Assembly (NCBI GenBank): GCA_963830385.1
Contig: CAWHMD010000005.1
Coordinates: 682,001 to 746,000, forward strand
Source of the DNA: Bog-532 sp963830385
GTDB taxonomy: Bacteria > Actinomycetota > Actinomycetes > Streptosporangiales > Streptosporangiaceae
DNA: 64,000 bases
Direction: 5' to 3'
Under the pieces are notes generated by a model that made no database searches, was not told where the DNA came from, and worked only from the letters and a program-made list of their open reading frames with translations. The translations under genes and the position numbers were made by a program. Shown one piece after another: positions 33,821 through 42,695 of this stretch; positions within the stretch are counted from its first letter, which is position 1, and every line of letters begins with the position of its first letter.

Positions 33821-35248
33821 TCAGGCCTGGGCGACGGCATCGCCGATCCGGTGCACCCGCAGCGCGTTGGTCTTGCCCGGGCTGCCGGGCGGGCTGCCCG
33901 CCACGATCACCACCCTGTCGCCCTTGTCCAGCCGGGCAATGGTCAGCAGGGCGGCTTCGACCTGACGGACCATCTCGTCGGTGTGGTTGACCTCGGGCAC
34001 GATGAACGTCTCCACCCCCCAGGTCAGGGAGAGCTGGCTGCGGGTGGCGGGCGAGGAGGTGAAGGCCAGCAGCGGAATCGACGAACGATACCGGGCCAGC
34101 CGCCGGGCGGTCTCGCCGGTCATGGTGAACGCGACCAGCGCCCGGGCGCCCACGATCGCCCCGACCTCGGCGGCGGCCCGGGCGATGGCGCCGCCGGTGG
34201 TGGTGGGCACCCGGGTCAGCGACGGCACCGGGCGGAGTGACTCCTCCTCGGTCGCCACCACCACCCGGGACATGGTGGCCACCGCCTCCACCGGGTACTC
34301 CCCCACGCTGGTCTCGGCCGACAACATGACCGCGTCCGCGCCCTGGGCCACGGCGGTGGCGACGTCGGAGACCTCGGCCCGGGTGGGCCGGGGCGCGGAG
34401 ATCATCGACTCCAGCATCTGGGTGGCCACGATCACCGGGCGGGCCTTCTCCTTGGCCAGTGCGATGGCCCGCTTCTGCACCAGCGGGACCTGTTCCAGCG
34501 GGAGTTCCACGCCCAGGTCGCCGCGGGCCACCATGATGCCGTCGAACGCGTCCACGATCTCCGGCAGGCAGGCCACCGCCTCCGGCTTCTCGATCTTGGC
34601 GATGAGCGGCAGCCGGACTCCGCATTCGTCCATGACCTTGCGGGCCGCGTCCGCGTCCCGCGGGTGGCGCACGAACGACAGAGCTATCAGATCCACGCCC
34701 AGACCGATTGCCCAGCGCAGGTCGGCTTCGTCCTTCGGGGTCAGGGCCGGGGCGCTGACGGCGACGCCGGGCAGGTTGATGCCCTTGTGGTCCGAGATCG
34801 TCCCGCCAACCCGGACCGTGGTGCGCACCCGGCCGCCGGTCACCCTGGTGACCTCGAGCAGGACCCGGCCATCGTCGATCAGGATGGAATCACCTGACCG
34901 CACGTCCTGGGCCAGTCCCTGGTAGGTGGTGGACGCCTCGTGCTGGCCGCCGGGCACGTCGGCGACGGTGATGGTGAACTCGTCACCCGGGGCCAGCCGG
35001 ACCGGGCCGCCCGGGAACTCACCGAGCCGGATCTTCGGGCCCTGCAGGTCGGCGAGCACGCCGACGCAGCGCCCGGCATCGTCGGAGGCGGCGCGGACCC
35101 GATCGTAGACCTGCTGGTGATCGGCGTGCTGCCCGTGACTCAGGTTGAGCCGGGCCACGTCCAGCCCCGCGGTCACCAGCGCGGCGATCCGTCCGGCGCT
35201 GGCGGTGGCGGGCCCGAGCGTAGCCACGATCTTGGCGCGGCGATCCAT
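33821..35248 (-). CDS. pyk: Pyruvate kinase
   Basis: A 475-residue pyruvate kinase, converting phosphoenolpyruvate and ADP to pyruvate and ATP. The N-terminus is RRAKIVATLGPATASA, with DVARLNLSHG after it. The active-site signature is LPLIAKIEKPEAV, with VARGDLGVELP and VIVATQMLESMI following. The allosteric C-terminal domain ends VVIVAGSPPGSPGKTNALRV. Length is normal. GGGAGG precedes the ATG, and a DasR-type operator is centred about 32 bases upstream, implying link of glycolytic flux to aminosugar status. Confidence 0.96.
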   Translation of the reverse strand: MDRRAKIVATLGPATASAGRIAALVTAGLDVARLNLSHGQHADHQQVYDRVRAASDDAGRCVGVLADLQGPKIRLGEFPGGPVRLAPGDEFTITVADVPGGQHEASTTYQGLAQDVRSGDSILIDDGRVLLEVTRVTGGRVRTTVRVGGTISDHKGINLPGVAVSAPALTPKDEADLRWAIGLGVDLIALSFVRHPRDADAARKVMDECGVRLPLIAKIEKPEAVACLPEIVDAFDGIMVARGDLGVELPLEQVPLVQKRAIALAKEKARPVIVATQMLESMISAPRPTRAEVSDVATAVAQGADAVMLSAETSVGEYPVEAVATMSRVVVATEEESLRPVPSLTRVPTTTGGAIARAAAEVGAIVGARALVAFTMTGETARRLARYRSSIPLLAFTSSPATRSQLSLTWGVETFIVPEVNHTDEMVRQVEAALLTIARLDKGDRVVIVAGSPPGSPGKTNALRVHRIGDAVAQA

Positions 35249-35272
35249 GGCCGGCCCTCCCGGTCTAGGTCA

Positions 35273-35288
35273 AGTGGTCTATACCAGT
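35273..35288. promoter_or_regulatory. DasR-like dre operator upstream of pyk
   Basis: AGTGGTCTATACCAGT matches the published DasR responsive-element consensus ACTGGTCTAGACCACT, allowing the known C/G exchange at the outer positions, with one further mismatch. It is 25 bases upstream of the pyk start, so binding would overlap the leader or promoter. Confidence 0.7.
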
Positions 35289-35440
35289 TTCCCGACGGAG
35301 CCACCCGCCCGCCAGAGGCGAAATCCACTTTTTACCGGCTGTACACCATTGCACCCGGCCAATGTCACCCGTAGCGGGGCCTTGACAGCGACGCACGCCG
35401 GCGCCACTCTATAACCAGTTAGTTTTAGAAAGGAATGGTT

Positions 35441-35800
35441 ATGATGGCCACGGACCGGCTTAGCCTGGTCTTCGGCGCGCTCGCCGACCCGACCCGGCGG
35501 ACGATCCTGGCCCGTCTGGCCGACGGGGAGGCGACGGTCGCCGAGCTCGCCGCGCCGTTTGCCATATCCCAGCCGGCCGTTTCCAAGCACCTGAAGGTGC
35601 TCGAGCAGGCGGGCCTGGTCTCGCGGACCCGGCGGGCGACCGCCCGGCTCAGCCGCCTGGAGGCCGAGCCGCTGCGCGAGGTGACCACCTGGCTGGCCCG
35701 CTACCAGCGGTTCTGGGACGAAAGCCACGAGCGGCTCGATGACCTGCTGGCCGCGCTGCAGGCCGGGCAGGGCGACAGCGAAAGGAACGACGATGAATAA
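35441..35800 (+). CDS. ArsR-family winged-helix regulator
   Basis: A 119-residue regulator. The HTH reads RLSLVFGALADPTRRTILAR, VAELAAPFAISQPAVSKHLK and LEQAGLVSRTRRATARLSRL. No metal-binding cysteines are present, which fits the subgroup that is paired with SRPBCC/AHSA1 proteins rather than metal sensors. AAAGGA six bases before ATG 35441 supports this start. The stop overlaps the SRPBCC start by eight bases. It probably represses its own operon. Confidence 0.9.
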   Translation: MMATDRLSLVFGALADPTRRTILARLADGEATVAELAAPFAISQPAVSKHLKVLEQAGLVSRTRRATARLSRLEAEPLREVTTWLARYQRFWDESHERLDDLLAALQAGQGDSERNDDE

Positions 35801-36272
35801 GACCCAGATCACCGCGGAACCCGGCATCCCGCAGATCATCATCACCCGCGAGTTCGACGCGCCGCGCGCCCTGGTGTTCCGCGCCTACACCGACCCGGAC
35901 CTGCTGGCGCAGTGGCTCGGCCCGCGCGACCTCGAACTGACCGTCGAGTGCTACGACACCCGCGATGGCGGCAAGTGGCGTTACGTCAACACCGACGCCC
36001 AGGGCAACGTCTACGGGTTCCATGGCATCTTCCACGGCGACCCGTCGCCGGACGCCATCGTGCAGACGTTTGAGTTCGAGGGCGCGCCCGGCCACGTCAA
36101 GCTCGACACCACCACGCTGGAGCAGCGCGGCGGCAAGACGCTGGCCCGCACGGTCTCGGCCTTCCCCTGGGTGGAAGACCGCGACGCGATGGTCGCCTCC
36201 GGCATGGAGCGAGGCGTCCGTGACTCCGCCGAGCGTCTGGAAGAGCTGCTCGCCACGTTGCAGGCCAGCTGA
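35793..36272 (+). CDS. SRPBCC / AHSA1-domain protein
   Basis: A 159-residue START-like protein. IIITREFDAPRALVFRAYTD followed by WLGPRDLELTVECYDTRDGG is the hallmark of the AHSA1 (activator of Hsp90 ATPase homologue) family, which binds small hydrophobic ligands. The C-terminal helix is SGMERGVRDSAERLEELL. It is co-transcribed with the ArsR-type gene, overlapping it by eight bases with AAAGGA upstream. This two-gene unit is widespread in actinobacteria; the ligand is unknown. Confidence 0.9.
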   Translation: MNKTQITAEPGIPQIIITREFDAPRALVFRAYTDPDLLAQWLGPRDLELTVECYDTRDGGKWRYVNTDAQGNVYGFHGIFHGDPSPDAIVQTFEFEGAPGHVKLDTTTLEQRGGKTLARTVSAFPWVEDRDAMVASGMERGVRDSAERLEELLATLQAS

Positions 36273-36299
36273 CACGAACCAGGAAGCGAGGCCACCACG

Positions 36300-36845
36300 A
36301 TGGCGGCGACCAGCGAGCCACCAGGCCAGACGCCAGGCACCGGCACCGGCACCGGCACCGGCAGCCCGGGCGATGTTCCCGCCGGGCGCCCCGCCTGGCT
36401 CGACCGCCTGGCGGTGCTGACCGGCCAGTGGGAGATGGAGGCCACGTTCGAGGCCGGGTACTTCAGCCCGGACAGCCCGGCCATCACCGGCCGCGGCGCT
36501 CAGACGACCTTCGAATGGCTCGACGGCAGGTTCTTCCTCACCCAGCGGTTCACCAGCGAGCAACCAGCCGCCCCCAGCGGCATCGCGATCATCGGCGCCG
36601 GTCCCGAACCAGGCACCTTCACCCAGCACTACTACGACTCGCGCGGTGTCACCCGCAGCTACCAGATGGCCCTCGACGGCCGGACGTGGAAACTGTGGCG
36701 GGAGGCACCCGGCTTCTGGCAGCGTTACACCGGGCTGATCGCCGGCGACGGCAACACGATCACGGGCGCCTGGGAGGGCTCCGCGGACGGGCAGGACTGG
36801 AAACACGACTTCGGCCTGACCTACATCAAGGTGGCCAAGCCATGA
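36300..36845 (+). CDS. DUF1579-like protein with hexanucleotide-repeat leader
   Basis: A 181-residue protein of beta-rich type. LAVLTGQWEMEATFEAGYF, then TTFEWLDGRFFLTQRF, DSRGVTRSYQMALDG and NTITGAWEGSADGQDWKHDF match proteins of the DUF1579 group. The N-terminal stretch GTGTGTGTGSPG is encoded by tandem GGCACC units at about 36337-36364. Such hexanucleotide repeats can vary in copy number without shifting the frame. It is the third gene of the ArsR-SRPBCC unit, 27 bases downstream. Confidence 0.75.
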   Translation: MAATSEPPGQTPGTGTGTGTGSPGDVPAGRPAWLDRLAVLTGQWEMEATFEAGYFSPDSPAITGRGAQTTFEWLDGRFFLTQRFTSEQPAAPSGIAIIGAGPEPGTFTQHYYDSRGVTRSYQMALDGRTWKLWREAPGFWQRYTGLIAGDGNTITGAWEGSADGQDWKHDFGLTYIKVAKP

Positions 36846-36860
36846 CGCCGGGCCCGGAGC

Positions 36861-36938
36861 TCAGCCGGTCTGGGCGACGCCTCCGTCGGCGAACAGTTCC
36901 ACTCCGGTGATGTAGCTGGCGCGAGGTTCTGCTCCGGG
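36861..36938 (-). pseudogene. C-terminal scrap of an SDR oxidoreductase
   Basis: The minus strand reads AEPRASYITGVELFADGGVA followed by QTG and a TGA at 36861-36863. This is the conserved ending of classical SDR enzymes (SYITG-x-L-x-VDGG). An in-frame stop occurs a few codons upstream and no Rossmann domain is present, so only the last 25 or so codons survive. It lies between the DUF1579-like and isocitrate-lyase-like genes. Confidence 0.75.
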
Positions 36939-36987
36939 TCATCGTCGGCGGGACACTCCGCTGACCAGCCTGGATGGGACCTCTGGA

Positions 36988-37962
36988 TCAGGCCGCCGAC
37001 ACCGCGAACTGCGCTTTGCCCTTCGATTCAGCCGGCGCGGCTGTCTCGGCGTCGTGCGGTGCGTGGAGCCCGGTCCTCGTCGTGAGCTGGAAGCGGTAGC
37101 CCAGCGCGGCGAGCGCGTCCTGGAACTGCGCGATCGACGCGTCGTCCAGCCCGGCCCAGTCGAACGCCGGCGAGCAGCTGTAGGCGAGCAGCTTGCCGGG
37201 GAACTGCGAGTAGATGATGTCCGCGAAGGCGCGGGCCACGGCCAGGTCCGGCGTCGAGGTCTCCAGCCACAGCAGATCTGCGTAGGGCGCGACGGTGAGC
37301 GCGCGCGTGACGCGAGGGTAGAGGCCGGGCTGCATCGGGTAGAGCCCTTCCGCGGTCCGCTCGCCGGTCAGGATCTCATGGTCCCGCTCGTCCACGCCGG
37401 ACGTCAGCAGGGACGTCCCGTGCGCGTACGTCCGCGCTATCACCAGGGAGGGGACGTTGAGCACATCGGCCGCGAGCCGGGCCGCGCTGAGCGCCTTGAT
37501 GTGGTCCCCGGCCGGGATGAGCACCCTCCCGCCGGGATCGCCGTAGCCCGTCTGCGACGACAGCCGGTCCTCGAAGTGCACACCGGCCGCGCCCGCCTCG
37601 ATCATCGCCTTCATCAGCTCGAACGCGTCCAGTTCGCTGGCCGAGCCCGCCTGCGCGTCCGCCACGATCGGCGCGGTCTGGTCCGTGTGGGTCTGCGCAG
37701 CCGGGTTGCCGTCCGCGGGCACCGGCCAGCCCGGTAGGTAGATGGCCTGCAGCCCGGCCTGCACCGCGTCCTCGCGACCGAGCAGCTCCCACAGCCGCCG
37801 GGCGCCGCGCCGCGCGAGGGCGTGATCTTCTGCGATGGGGCCGCGCAACCGGACCACGTCCTCGGCGCTGTGTTCGCGCTGGATCCCGGTCCACCGCTGG
37901 CTGGTCTCCCACTCGCGCTGAAGGCAAGCGGCCCGGTCGCTGGTGTCGCCCACGTTGATCAC
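36988..37962 (-). CDS. Isocitrate-lyase-like protein lacking the catalytic Cys motif
   Basis: A 324-residue member of the isocitrate lyase / PEP mutase superfamily. SAEDVVRLRGPIAEDHALAR, LQAIYLPGWPVPADGNP, APIVADAQAGSASELDAFEL, VIARTYAHGTSLLTSGVDER and LAYSCSPAFDWAGLDDASIA align with AceA. Three differences stand out. The catalytic KKCGH loop is replaced by QTGYGDPGG. About 30 residues before APIVAD are missing, with a smaller gap near GREDAVQ. The C-terminal 100 residues after the TGLHA equivalent are absent. A normal glyoxylate-shunt activity is therefore doubtful; it may be a related C-C lyase or a degenerate copy. It begins MINVGDTSDR. Confidence 0.72.
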   Translation of the reverse strand: MINVGDTSDRAACLQREWETSQRWTGIQREHSAEDVVRLRGPIAEDHALARRGARRLWELLGREDAVQAGLQAIYLPGWPVPADGNPAAQTHTDQTAPIVADAQAGSASELDAFELMKAMIEAGAAGVHFEDRLSSQTGYGDPGGRVLIPAGDHIKALSAARLAADVLNVPSLVIARTYAHGTSLLTSGVDERDHEILTGERTAEGLYPMQPGLYPRVTRALTVAPYADLLWLETSTPDLAVARAFADIIYSQFPGKLLAYSCSPAFDWAGLDDASIAQFQDALAALGYRFQLTTRTGLHAPHDAETAAPAESKGKAQFAVSAA

Positions 37963-38167
37963 GTCTTTCTAATCTCGTTGGGCCGCTCTCACGGCTGGCC
38001 TCAGACCCAGCCTGCGGTGCGCCGGCCGAAATCTGCATGCCCCCAACAAGAAAATTCTTCGATTCTTGTCAAAGCAAGCATTAGTGCGAGTCTTTCTCCC
38101 CAAAATTTTGCGAAAATTGGTATAGAGAAAAGGTCTAAACCTCAAGACCGCCGCGAAAAAGTCCCGA

Positions 38168-38344
38168 AGGATACAGCCAAATCAGCTGGTGGGCGGCGCA
38201 GGGGCACGGTTCAACCGGCTGGCCATCCGGATCTTCGCTCCGGGGCAAGCCCCCGGGGCGCACGCGGCGAACCTGCTCGTCAACAGCTGGTCGCCGGACG
38301 GTCGCCGGTTCGGGTTCGTCGCCTATCCGGTCAGCGAAAACTAG
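38168..38344 (+). pseudogene. C-terminal fragment of a TolB-like (PD40) propeller protein
   Basis: The plus-strand frame reads ARFNRLAIRIFAPGQAPGAH then AANLLVNSWSPDGRRFGFV and AYPVSEN before a stop at 38344. SWSPDGRRFGFV is the typical PD40/TolB beta-propeller repeat at the end of such proteins. No start or upstream repeats are found; similarity fades before about 38168 in AT-richer DNA. It is an isolated scrap within the accessory region. The enzyme class (for example oligogalacturonate-lyase-like) cannot be decided. Confidence 0.45.
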
Positions 38345-38459
38345 TCAGCCGCGGTGGCGCTGTAGACGGCCGCATCGAACACCTGGCCGACGGGTTCAAA
38401 CCCCACACTCACGCTGCGGATGGCGGCGAACAGGTCTGCGGTCAGCGCGGAGCCTACGT
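38341..38459 (-). pseudogene. Short C-terminal protein fragment, unassigned
   Basis: The minus strand encodes VGSALTADLFAAIRSVSVGF followed by EPVGQVFDAAVYSATAAD and TAG. It is preceded by an in-frame stop about two codons before VGSAL. Codon usage and the GFEPVGQV segment look protein-like, with only weak resemblance to YbjQ/DUF74-type proteins. There is no start codon or ribosome-binding site. It overlaps the stop of the TolB-like scrap. Confidence 0.35.
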
Positions 38460-38512
38460 ATCGCTAGACCGCAGCTCCGCTATCCGGGCCGGGCGTGCCC
38501 AGGCGCGTTGCT

Positions 38513-39337
38513 TCAGCCGGACACCGAGCCGTAGCTGACCCACGACGGCCTGCGCTCCTGAACCGCGGCCCAGGCCGGTTCCACCTCATCGAACGAGAGG
38601 AACGGCAGGTCGGGCGGGCCTTCGCCGGCCTGGTCGGCGAGCTCGCTGACCCGGTCGATCATGGTCTCGATCACCTGCCTGCCGTACTCCGCGGTCGCCT
38701 TGTGCGCGTCGGGGTTCTGCGCGAACCGGCCCAGCGGGTCGGACGACACGCGGTCCAGCCTGGTCATGTCGACCAGGTCGGGCCGGATGTAGAGCAACTG
38801 GCTTAGCTCGAACCTGCCCGCGTGGTCGCCGGGAAAGGTACCGCGCACCAGCTCGGGGTCACTGCGGACGACCACGGGAACTGGGACGATCTTCATGAAC
38901 TCCTCGGCGACCAGCCGTAGGTCGGCTTGGGCACCGTTCTGCCCGGACAGCACCATGACGGCGCGGAAACCCGCGTTGACGTAGGCGCGGAGCTGGAACA
39001 GCAGCGTGCGCATCACGACATCGGGCGGGAGGGCGCCGAGCCGCGGGTTGACCTCGCCCATGACTTCCGTGAGCCAGGTCCCGTGGAAGCCGGTCTCATG
39101 AATGTGGTAGGTCTGCGACGGTGCCACGATGCCGCCGGACCGGGCCGCCGCCGTGTCGCAGATGTACTCGGCCTTGATCATGTCGAGGCCGAACGCCGCC
39201 GCGTGCCCGTGCGGCTCGCACATTCCCATGGGCAGGTAAGCCAGCGGCCGCGCGGCGAGGCGGCGGTGGAACTCCTCGGGCTTCAGCTCCTCCCACCGGA
39301 CGACCGGGCGGCCGTCCTGCTTCGCCGTCCCGCTCAC
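38513..39337 (-). CDS. Creatininase-family amidohydrolase
   Basis: A 274-residue protein of the creatinine amidohydrolase family. YLPMGMCEPHGHAAAFGLDM corresponds to the family metal site (LP-G-x-E-x-HG-x-H-x-x-x-x-x-D). TGFHGTWLTEVMGEV and MVLSGQNGAQADLRLVAEEF follow, with DHAGRFELSQLLYIRPDLVD near the C-terminus (GDHAG-E-S normally). The metal ligands Glu, His and Asp appear intact. Related enzymes hydrolyse lactams or formamides. ATGA overlap with the aldo/keto reductase gene makes it the last gene of the P450 operon. Confidence 0.8.
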   Translation of the reverse strand: MSGTAKQDGRPVVRWEELKPEEFHRRLAARPLAYLPMGMCEPHGHAAAFGLDMIKAEYICDTAAARSGGIVAPSQTYHIHETGFHGTWLTEVMGEVNPRLGALPPDVVMRTLLFQLRAYVNAGFRAVMVLSGQNGAQADLRLVAEEFMKIVPVPVVVRSDPELVRGTFPGDHAGRFELSQLLYIRPDLVDMTRLDRVSSDPLGRFAQNPDAHKATAEYGRQVIETMIDRVSELADQAGEGPPDLPFLSFDEVEPAWAAVQERRPSWVSYGSVSG

Positions 39338-40365
39338 CTGACATCACCCGCGCCGATCCGGGCCACCTCGTCGCGGGCCGCGACCGGCCAGGCGTCGCGG
39401 TTGCTGAGGTTGATCTCGAACCGGTGTGAGGTCCGTAGCTTCCAGAACAGCTCGTCGGGCAGCCGGTCCTCGGCCACCGAAGCAATGTTCATCCGGGCGT
39501 AGTCCTCGACGTGCATGGACGTGATCGCCGTGGTAACGCCAGGATCATGGACCGCGAACTTCACCGCCAGGGCGGCCAGCGAAGAGGCGTACCGGGGAAC
39601 GTAGGGGCGCAGCGCGTCGACCTTGACCATGTAGGACTTGCGCGGCACGGTCCAGTCGAAGTAACCGTGCCGGAAGTCACCGGGCGGGAATTCGGCGTCC
39701 TCGGTCAGGAAGCCGGTCAGCCCGCCCTCGTCGAGGATGCACCGGGCGATCACGGCCACGTTGTTCGCGCGGCAGATCGGGATCAGCGTATCCAGCGGCT
39801 CGCTGGCGAAGATGTTCAGGATCGTCTGCACCGAGTCGATCAGGCCGCTTTGGACCAGTGAGATGGCGCTGTCGTGCCGGTGGTCCGGGATGGAGATGCC
39901 GACCGAGCGGGCTTTGCCGCTCTGCTTGAGCTGCTGCAGTTCCTCTATCCAGTAGCCGTCGTGACCCCAGGTGGGCCAGTACAGGTGCAGTTGCAGCAGG
40001 TCTACCGCGTCCAGCCCGAGCTCCCGCAGCGACGTCTCGCAGCTCTCGGTCACCCACCCTTTGGGGAAAACCTCCTGGACCGGCGGGGGCGCGGCGAACT
40101 GGTGCTGGGGGCCGATCGGCTGGACCTTGGTGGCCACGAACGGCCTGGTCCCGGGCCAGGAGCGCAGGGCTGCCCCCAGGACCTGCTCACTGCGGCCGTA
40201 GGCCCGGGCCGTGTCGACGACGTTGACGCCCAGGTCCAGCGCGGTGTGCAGGGCGCGGATGGCCGCGCCGTCGTCGACCGGGCCGAACCAGCCGGCGAAG
40301 CCCATGGCCCCGAACCCGAGCACGCTGAGCTGGTCGCCGGTGGCCGGGAAGACGCGGTATTCCAT
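39334..40365 (-). CDS. Aldo/keto reductase
   Basis: A 343-residue NADPH-dependent oxidoreductase of the AKR superfamily. LGFGAMGFAGWFGPVDDGAA opens the barrel, and VVDTARAYGRSEQVLGAAL carries the catalytic Asp and Tyr. VATKVQPIGP has the Lys, and LLQLHLYWPTW has the His. SVGISIPDHRHDS and VAVIARCILDEGGLTG are the later strands. It would reduce a carbonyl or act on a sugar-like substrate in the cytosol. It lies 34 bases after the P450 fusion and overlaps the creatininase-like gene, so all act together. Confidence 0.88.
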   Translation of the reverse strand: MEYRVFPATGDQLSVLGFGAMGFAGWFGPVDDGAAIRALHTALDLGVNVVDTARAYGRSEQVLGAALRSWPGTRPFVATKVQPIGPQHQFAAPPPVQEVFPKGWVTESCETSLRELGLDAVDLLQLHLYWPTWGHDGYWIEELQQLKQSGKARSVGISIPDHRHDSAISLVQSGLIDSVQTILNIFASEPLDTLIPICRANNVAVIARCILDEGGLTGFLTEDAEFPPGDFRHGYFDWTVPRKSYMVKVDALRPYVPRYASSLAALAVKFAVHDPGVTTAITSMHVEDYARMNIASVAEDRLPDELFWKLRTSHRFEINLSNRDAWPVAARDEVARIGAGDVR

Positions 40366-40399
40366 GATGGGTGGCTCCGTATGTCCGGATCGGTCGCGG

Positions 40400-42661
40400 T
40401 CACAGGTCCAGGACGAGGCGCGAGGTGCAGGAGCGGGACACGCAGATCATCATGCAGTCCCCGGCCTGGCGTTCCTCGTCGTTGAGCACGGAGTCGAGAT
40501 GGTCCGGCTCACCCTCCAGGACGGAGGTCTCGCAGGTGCCGCACGTACCTTCGGCGCATGAGGACAGCACCCCGACGCCGGCCTCCTCGACCATGGACAG
40601 GATCGACCGGTCGGGCGGCACCGTGAGGGTGAGTTCGCTGCGCTGCAGGACGATCTCGAAGGCTTCTGCCCGCGCGGGCTCGGCCTGTGGCTTGGGCGCG
40701 AACCGCTCCAGGTGCAAAGAGCGCGGCGGCCAGGCCGCGCAGCACCGTTCGACGGCGGCCAGCAGCGGCTCGGGACCGCAGCAGTACACGAGGGTCTCGG
40801 GCTGCGGGGTGCCGAGCAGGGCGTCGAGTGGCAGCAAGCCGGTCTCGTCCTGCGGGAGGACCGTGACCCGGTCACCGTACTGCGCCAGCTCGCCGAGGAA
40901 GGCCATGGAGGCGCGCTGCCGGCCGCCGTAGACGAGCCGCCAGCTGGCGCCGGCCGTCTCGGCGGCCCGGATCATCGGGAGCATCGGCGTGATACCGATG
41001 CCGCCGGCGATGAACAGGTACCGCGGCGAGGGGGCCAGCGGGAAGTTGTTACGCGGGCCCCGCACCCGGACCACGTCGCCGGCCTGGAGCCGGTCGTGCA
41101 CGTACCTCGAGCTGCCGCGGCCATCCGGGTCGCGCAGGATGCCCACGCGGTACTCGTGATGGTCGGCCGGGTCGCCGCACAGCGAGTACTGCCGGGTGGG
41201 TACCTGATCCAGGATCAGGTCGACGTGCGCACCCGGCTCCCAGGCAGGCAGGGGATGGTCGTTGGCCTCACGCAGCACGAGCGTGACGACCCCGTCGGCG
41301 GCCTCCTTTTTGGCCGCGACCCTGGCCTCGGCGACGAACTCCGAGGAGACCAGGGTGACGCTCGTAGTCCGGTGCCGGACGGCCTCGACGTGCCCGGGGG
41401 GCCCGGCCTCCGGGCGACGCCGTCCGGACACGCCGAAGGTCACCGGCAGCTTGGTCCACACGTACATGTTGGGTGAGCTGGGGTAGAACGCCGGCGGCCC
41501 GGCCAGCTCGTAGTCCCCGAGCACGGGGAGCGCTTCCTCCAGCGCGATCCTCGCCTCCAGCCGGGCCAGCGGGGCGCCCAGGCAGCCGTGGATGCCCTCG
41601 CCGAACCCCAGGTGGCGGGACCGGCTCCGGGTGATGTCGAAGGTGTCGGGATCGGGGAACTGCCGCTCGTCGCGGTTGGCGGCGCCCGTCACCAGTACCA
41701 CTCGGCCGCCAGCCGGGATGGTGACCCCGTGGAAGGTGACGTCTCGCATCGTCGTGCGGGCGGTGAGCTGCAGCGGGGTTATGAAGCGCAGGGCCTCCTC
41801 GATCGCGGCAGGAATGAGCGACGGGTCCTGCTGGAGCAGCGCGCGCTGGCCGGGGTTCTCGGCCAGCAGCTTGAACAGCGTGCCGGTCAGCCCGGCGGTG
41901 GATTCCACCCCGCCCAGGTACAGGACCAGCATGAGCCCGCTGACCTCCGAGACCGGCGTGACCTCTTCGCGGACGAAGGGCTCGCCGTCGATCTCGGAGC
42001 GGACGAAGTGCGTGACCAGGTCCTCGCGTCCGTGGCGGCGGCGTTCCTCGAGCAGGTCGATGAAGTACTGCTGGACGCCGGCGGTGGCCGCTCGGGCCAC
42101 CGGGGTCAGATGCGGCGTACCGGGCACGCGGTCCTTGAGCTCGTGTGTCCAGCGCTCGAGCTGGTCCCGCCGGGCCAGCAGCTCAGGGTCTGGATCCCGC
42201 CGGCTGGGCAGGCCCATCACGTGGAAGAACACATCGAACGGCATCGGCCAGGCCAGGCCCTGGGCCAGGTCGACGGCGCCCTGGTCCTGCCACGAGCCGA
42301 TCAGGTCCCGCACCACCCCGCGGATGCCGTCCTCGAGATCAGCCACCCGCCGCGGCAGGAAGTAGGGCTGCACGATCCGGCGCACCTGATCGTGGCGCGG
42401 GTTGTCCATGTTCGGCAGCGACCCGGGCGGAGCCTGCTCTAGCGCGCTGTCATCGATGTCCATGCCCTCGAAGCTGCGGAAAGTATCCGGATCGAGGATG
42501 GCCGACCGCACGTCCTCGAACCGGGTCAGCGCCCACCAGCCCCACTTCTCGCTGTGGTAGACCGGCGCTTCATCTCGCATCCAGCGGTAGACCCCGAACG
42601 GGTCCGACGTATAGAAGTCCGGAGCGAGCGGGTTGTACTCCATGGCGGTGCTGATCGTCAT
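40400..42661 (-). CDS. Self-sufficient cytochrome P450 (P450-reductase-ferredoxin fusion)
   Basis: A 753-residue fusion with the CYP116B-like layout. Residues about 1-415 are a P450, with I-helix LYLGGVESTAG, K-helix AAIEEALRF and heme loop FGEGIHGCLGAPLARLEARI with the Cys ligand. About 445-665 form a phthalate-dioxygenase-reductase-like module, with RQYSLCGDPADH for FMN, AGGIGITPMLPMIR and YCCGPEPLLAAVE for NADH. About 668-753 are a plant-type 2Fe-2S domain, with SSCAEGTCGTCETSVLEGEP and a distal Cys near GDCMMIC. Electrons pass NAD(P)H-FMN-FeS-heme within one chain. GGGAGG precedes ATG 42661. Family members hydroxylate or O-dealkylate aromatics; here the sugar-porter context suggests an uptake-coupled catabolic role. 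Confidence 0.93.
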   Translation of the reverse strand: MTISTAMEYNPLAPDFYTSDPFGVYRWMRDEAPVYHSEKWGWWALTRFEDVRSAILDPDTFRSFEGMDIDDSALEQAPPGSLPNMDNPRHDQVRRIVQPYFLPRRVADLEDGIRGVVRDLIGSWQDQGAVDLAQGLAWPMPFDVFFHVMGLPSRRDPDPELLARRDQLERWTHELKDRVPGTPHLTPVARAATAGVQQYFIDLLEERRRHGREDLVTHFVRSEIDGEPFVREEVTPVSEVSGLMLVLYLGGVESTAGLTGTLFKLLAENPGQRALLQQDPSLIPAAIEEALRFITPLQLTARTTMRDVTFHGVTIPAGGRVVLVTGAANRDERQFPDPDTFDITRSRSRHLGFGEGIHGCLGAPLARLEARIALEEALPVLGDYELAGPPAFYPSSPNMYVWTKLPVTFGVSGRRRPEAGPPGHVEAVRHRTTSVTLVSSEFVAEARVAAKKEAADGVVTLVLREANDHPLPAWEPGAHVDLILDQVPTRQYSLCGDPADHHEYRVGILRDPDGRGSSRYVHDRLQAGDVVRVRGPRNNFPLAPSPRYLFIAGGIGITPMLPMIRAAETAGASWRLVYGGRQRASMAFLGELAQYGDRVTVLPQDETGLLPLDALLGTPQPETLVYCCGPEPLLAAVERCCAAWPPRSLHLERFAPKPQAEPARAEAFEIVLQRSELTLTVPPDRSILSMVEEAGVGVLSSCAEGTCGTCETSVLEGEPDHLDSVLNDEERQAGDCMMICVSRSCTSRLVLDL

Positions 42662-42695
42662 CCCGCCTCCCAGAAGGTCGTTCTCACCGCGCCGA

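Noticed and set aside
38380..38410. Possible tRNA T-arm (GGGTTCAAACCCC)
   Set aside because: Only three stem pairs form around the loop and no D-arm, anticodon arm or acceptor stem fits around it. The minus strand instead encodes a protein-like fragment.
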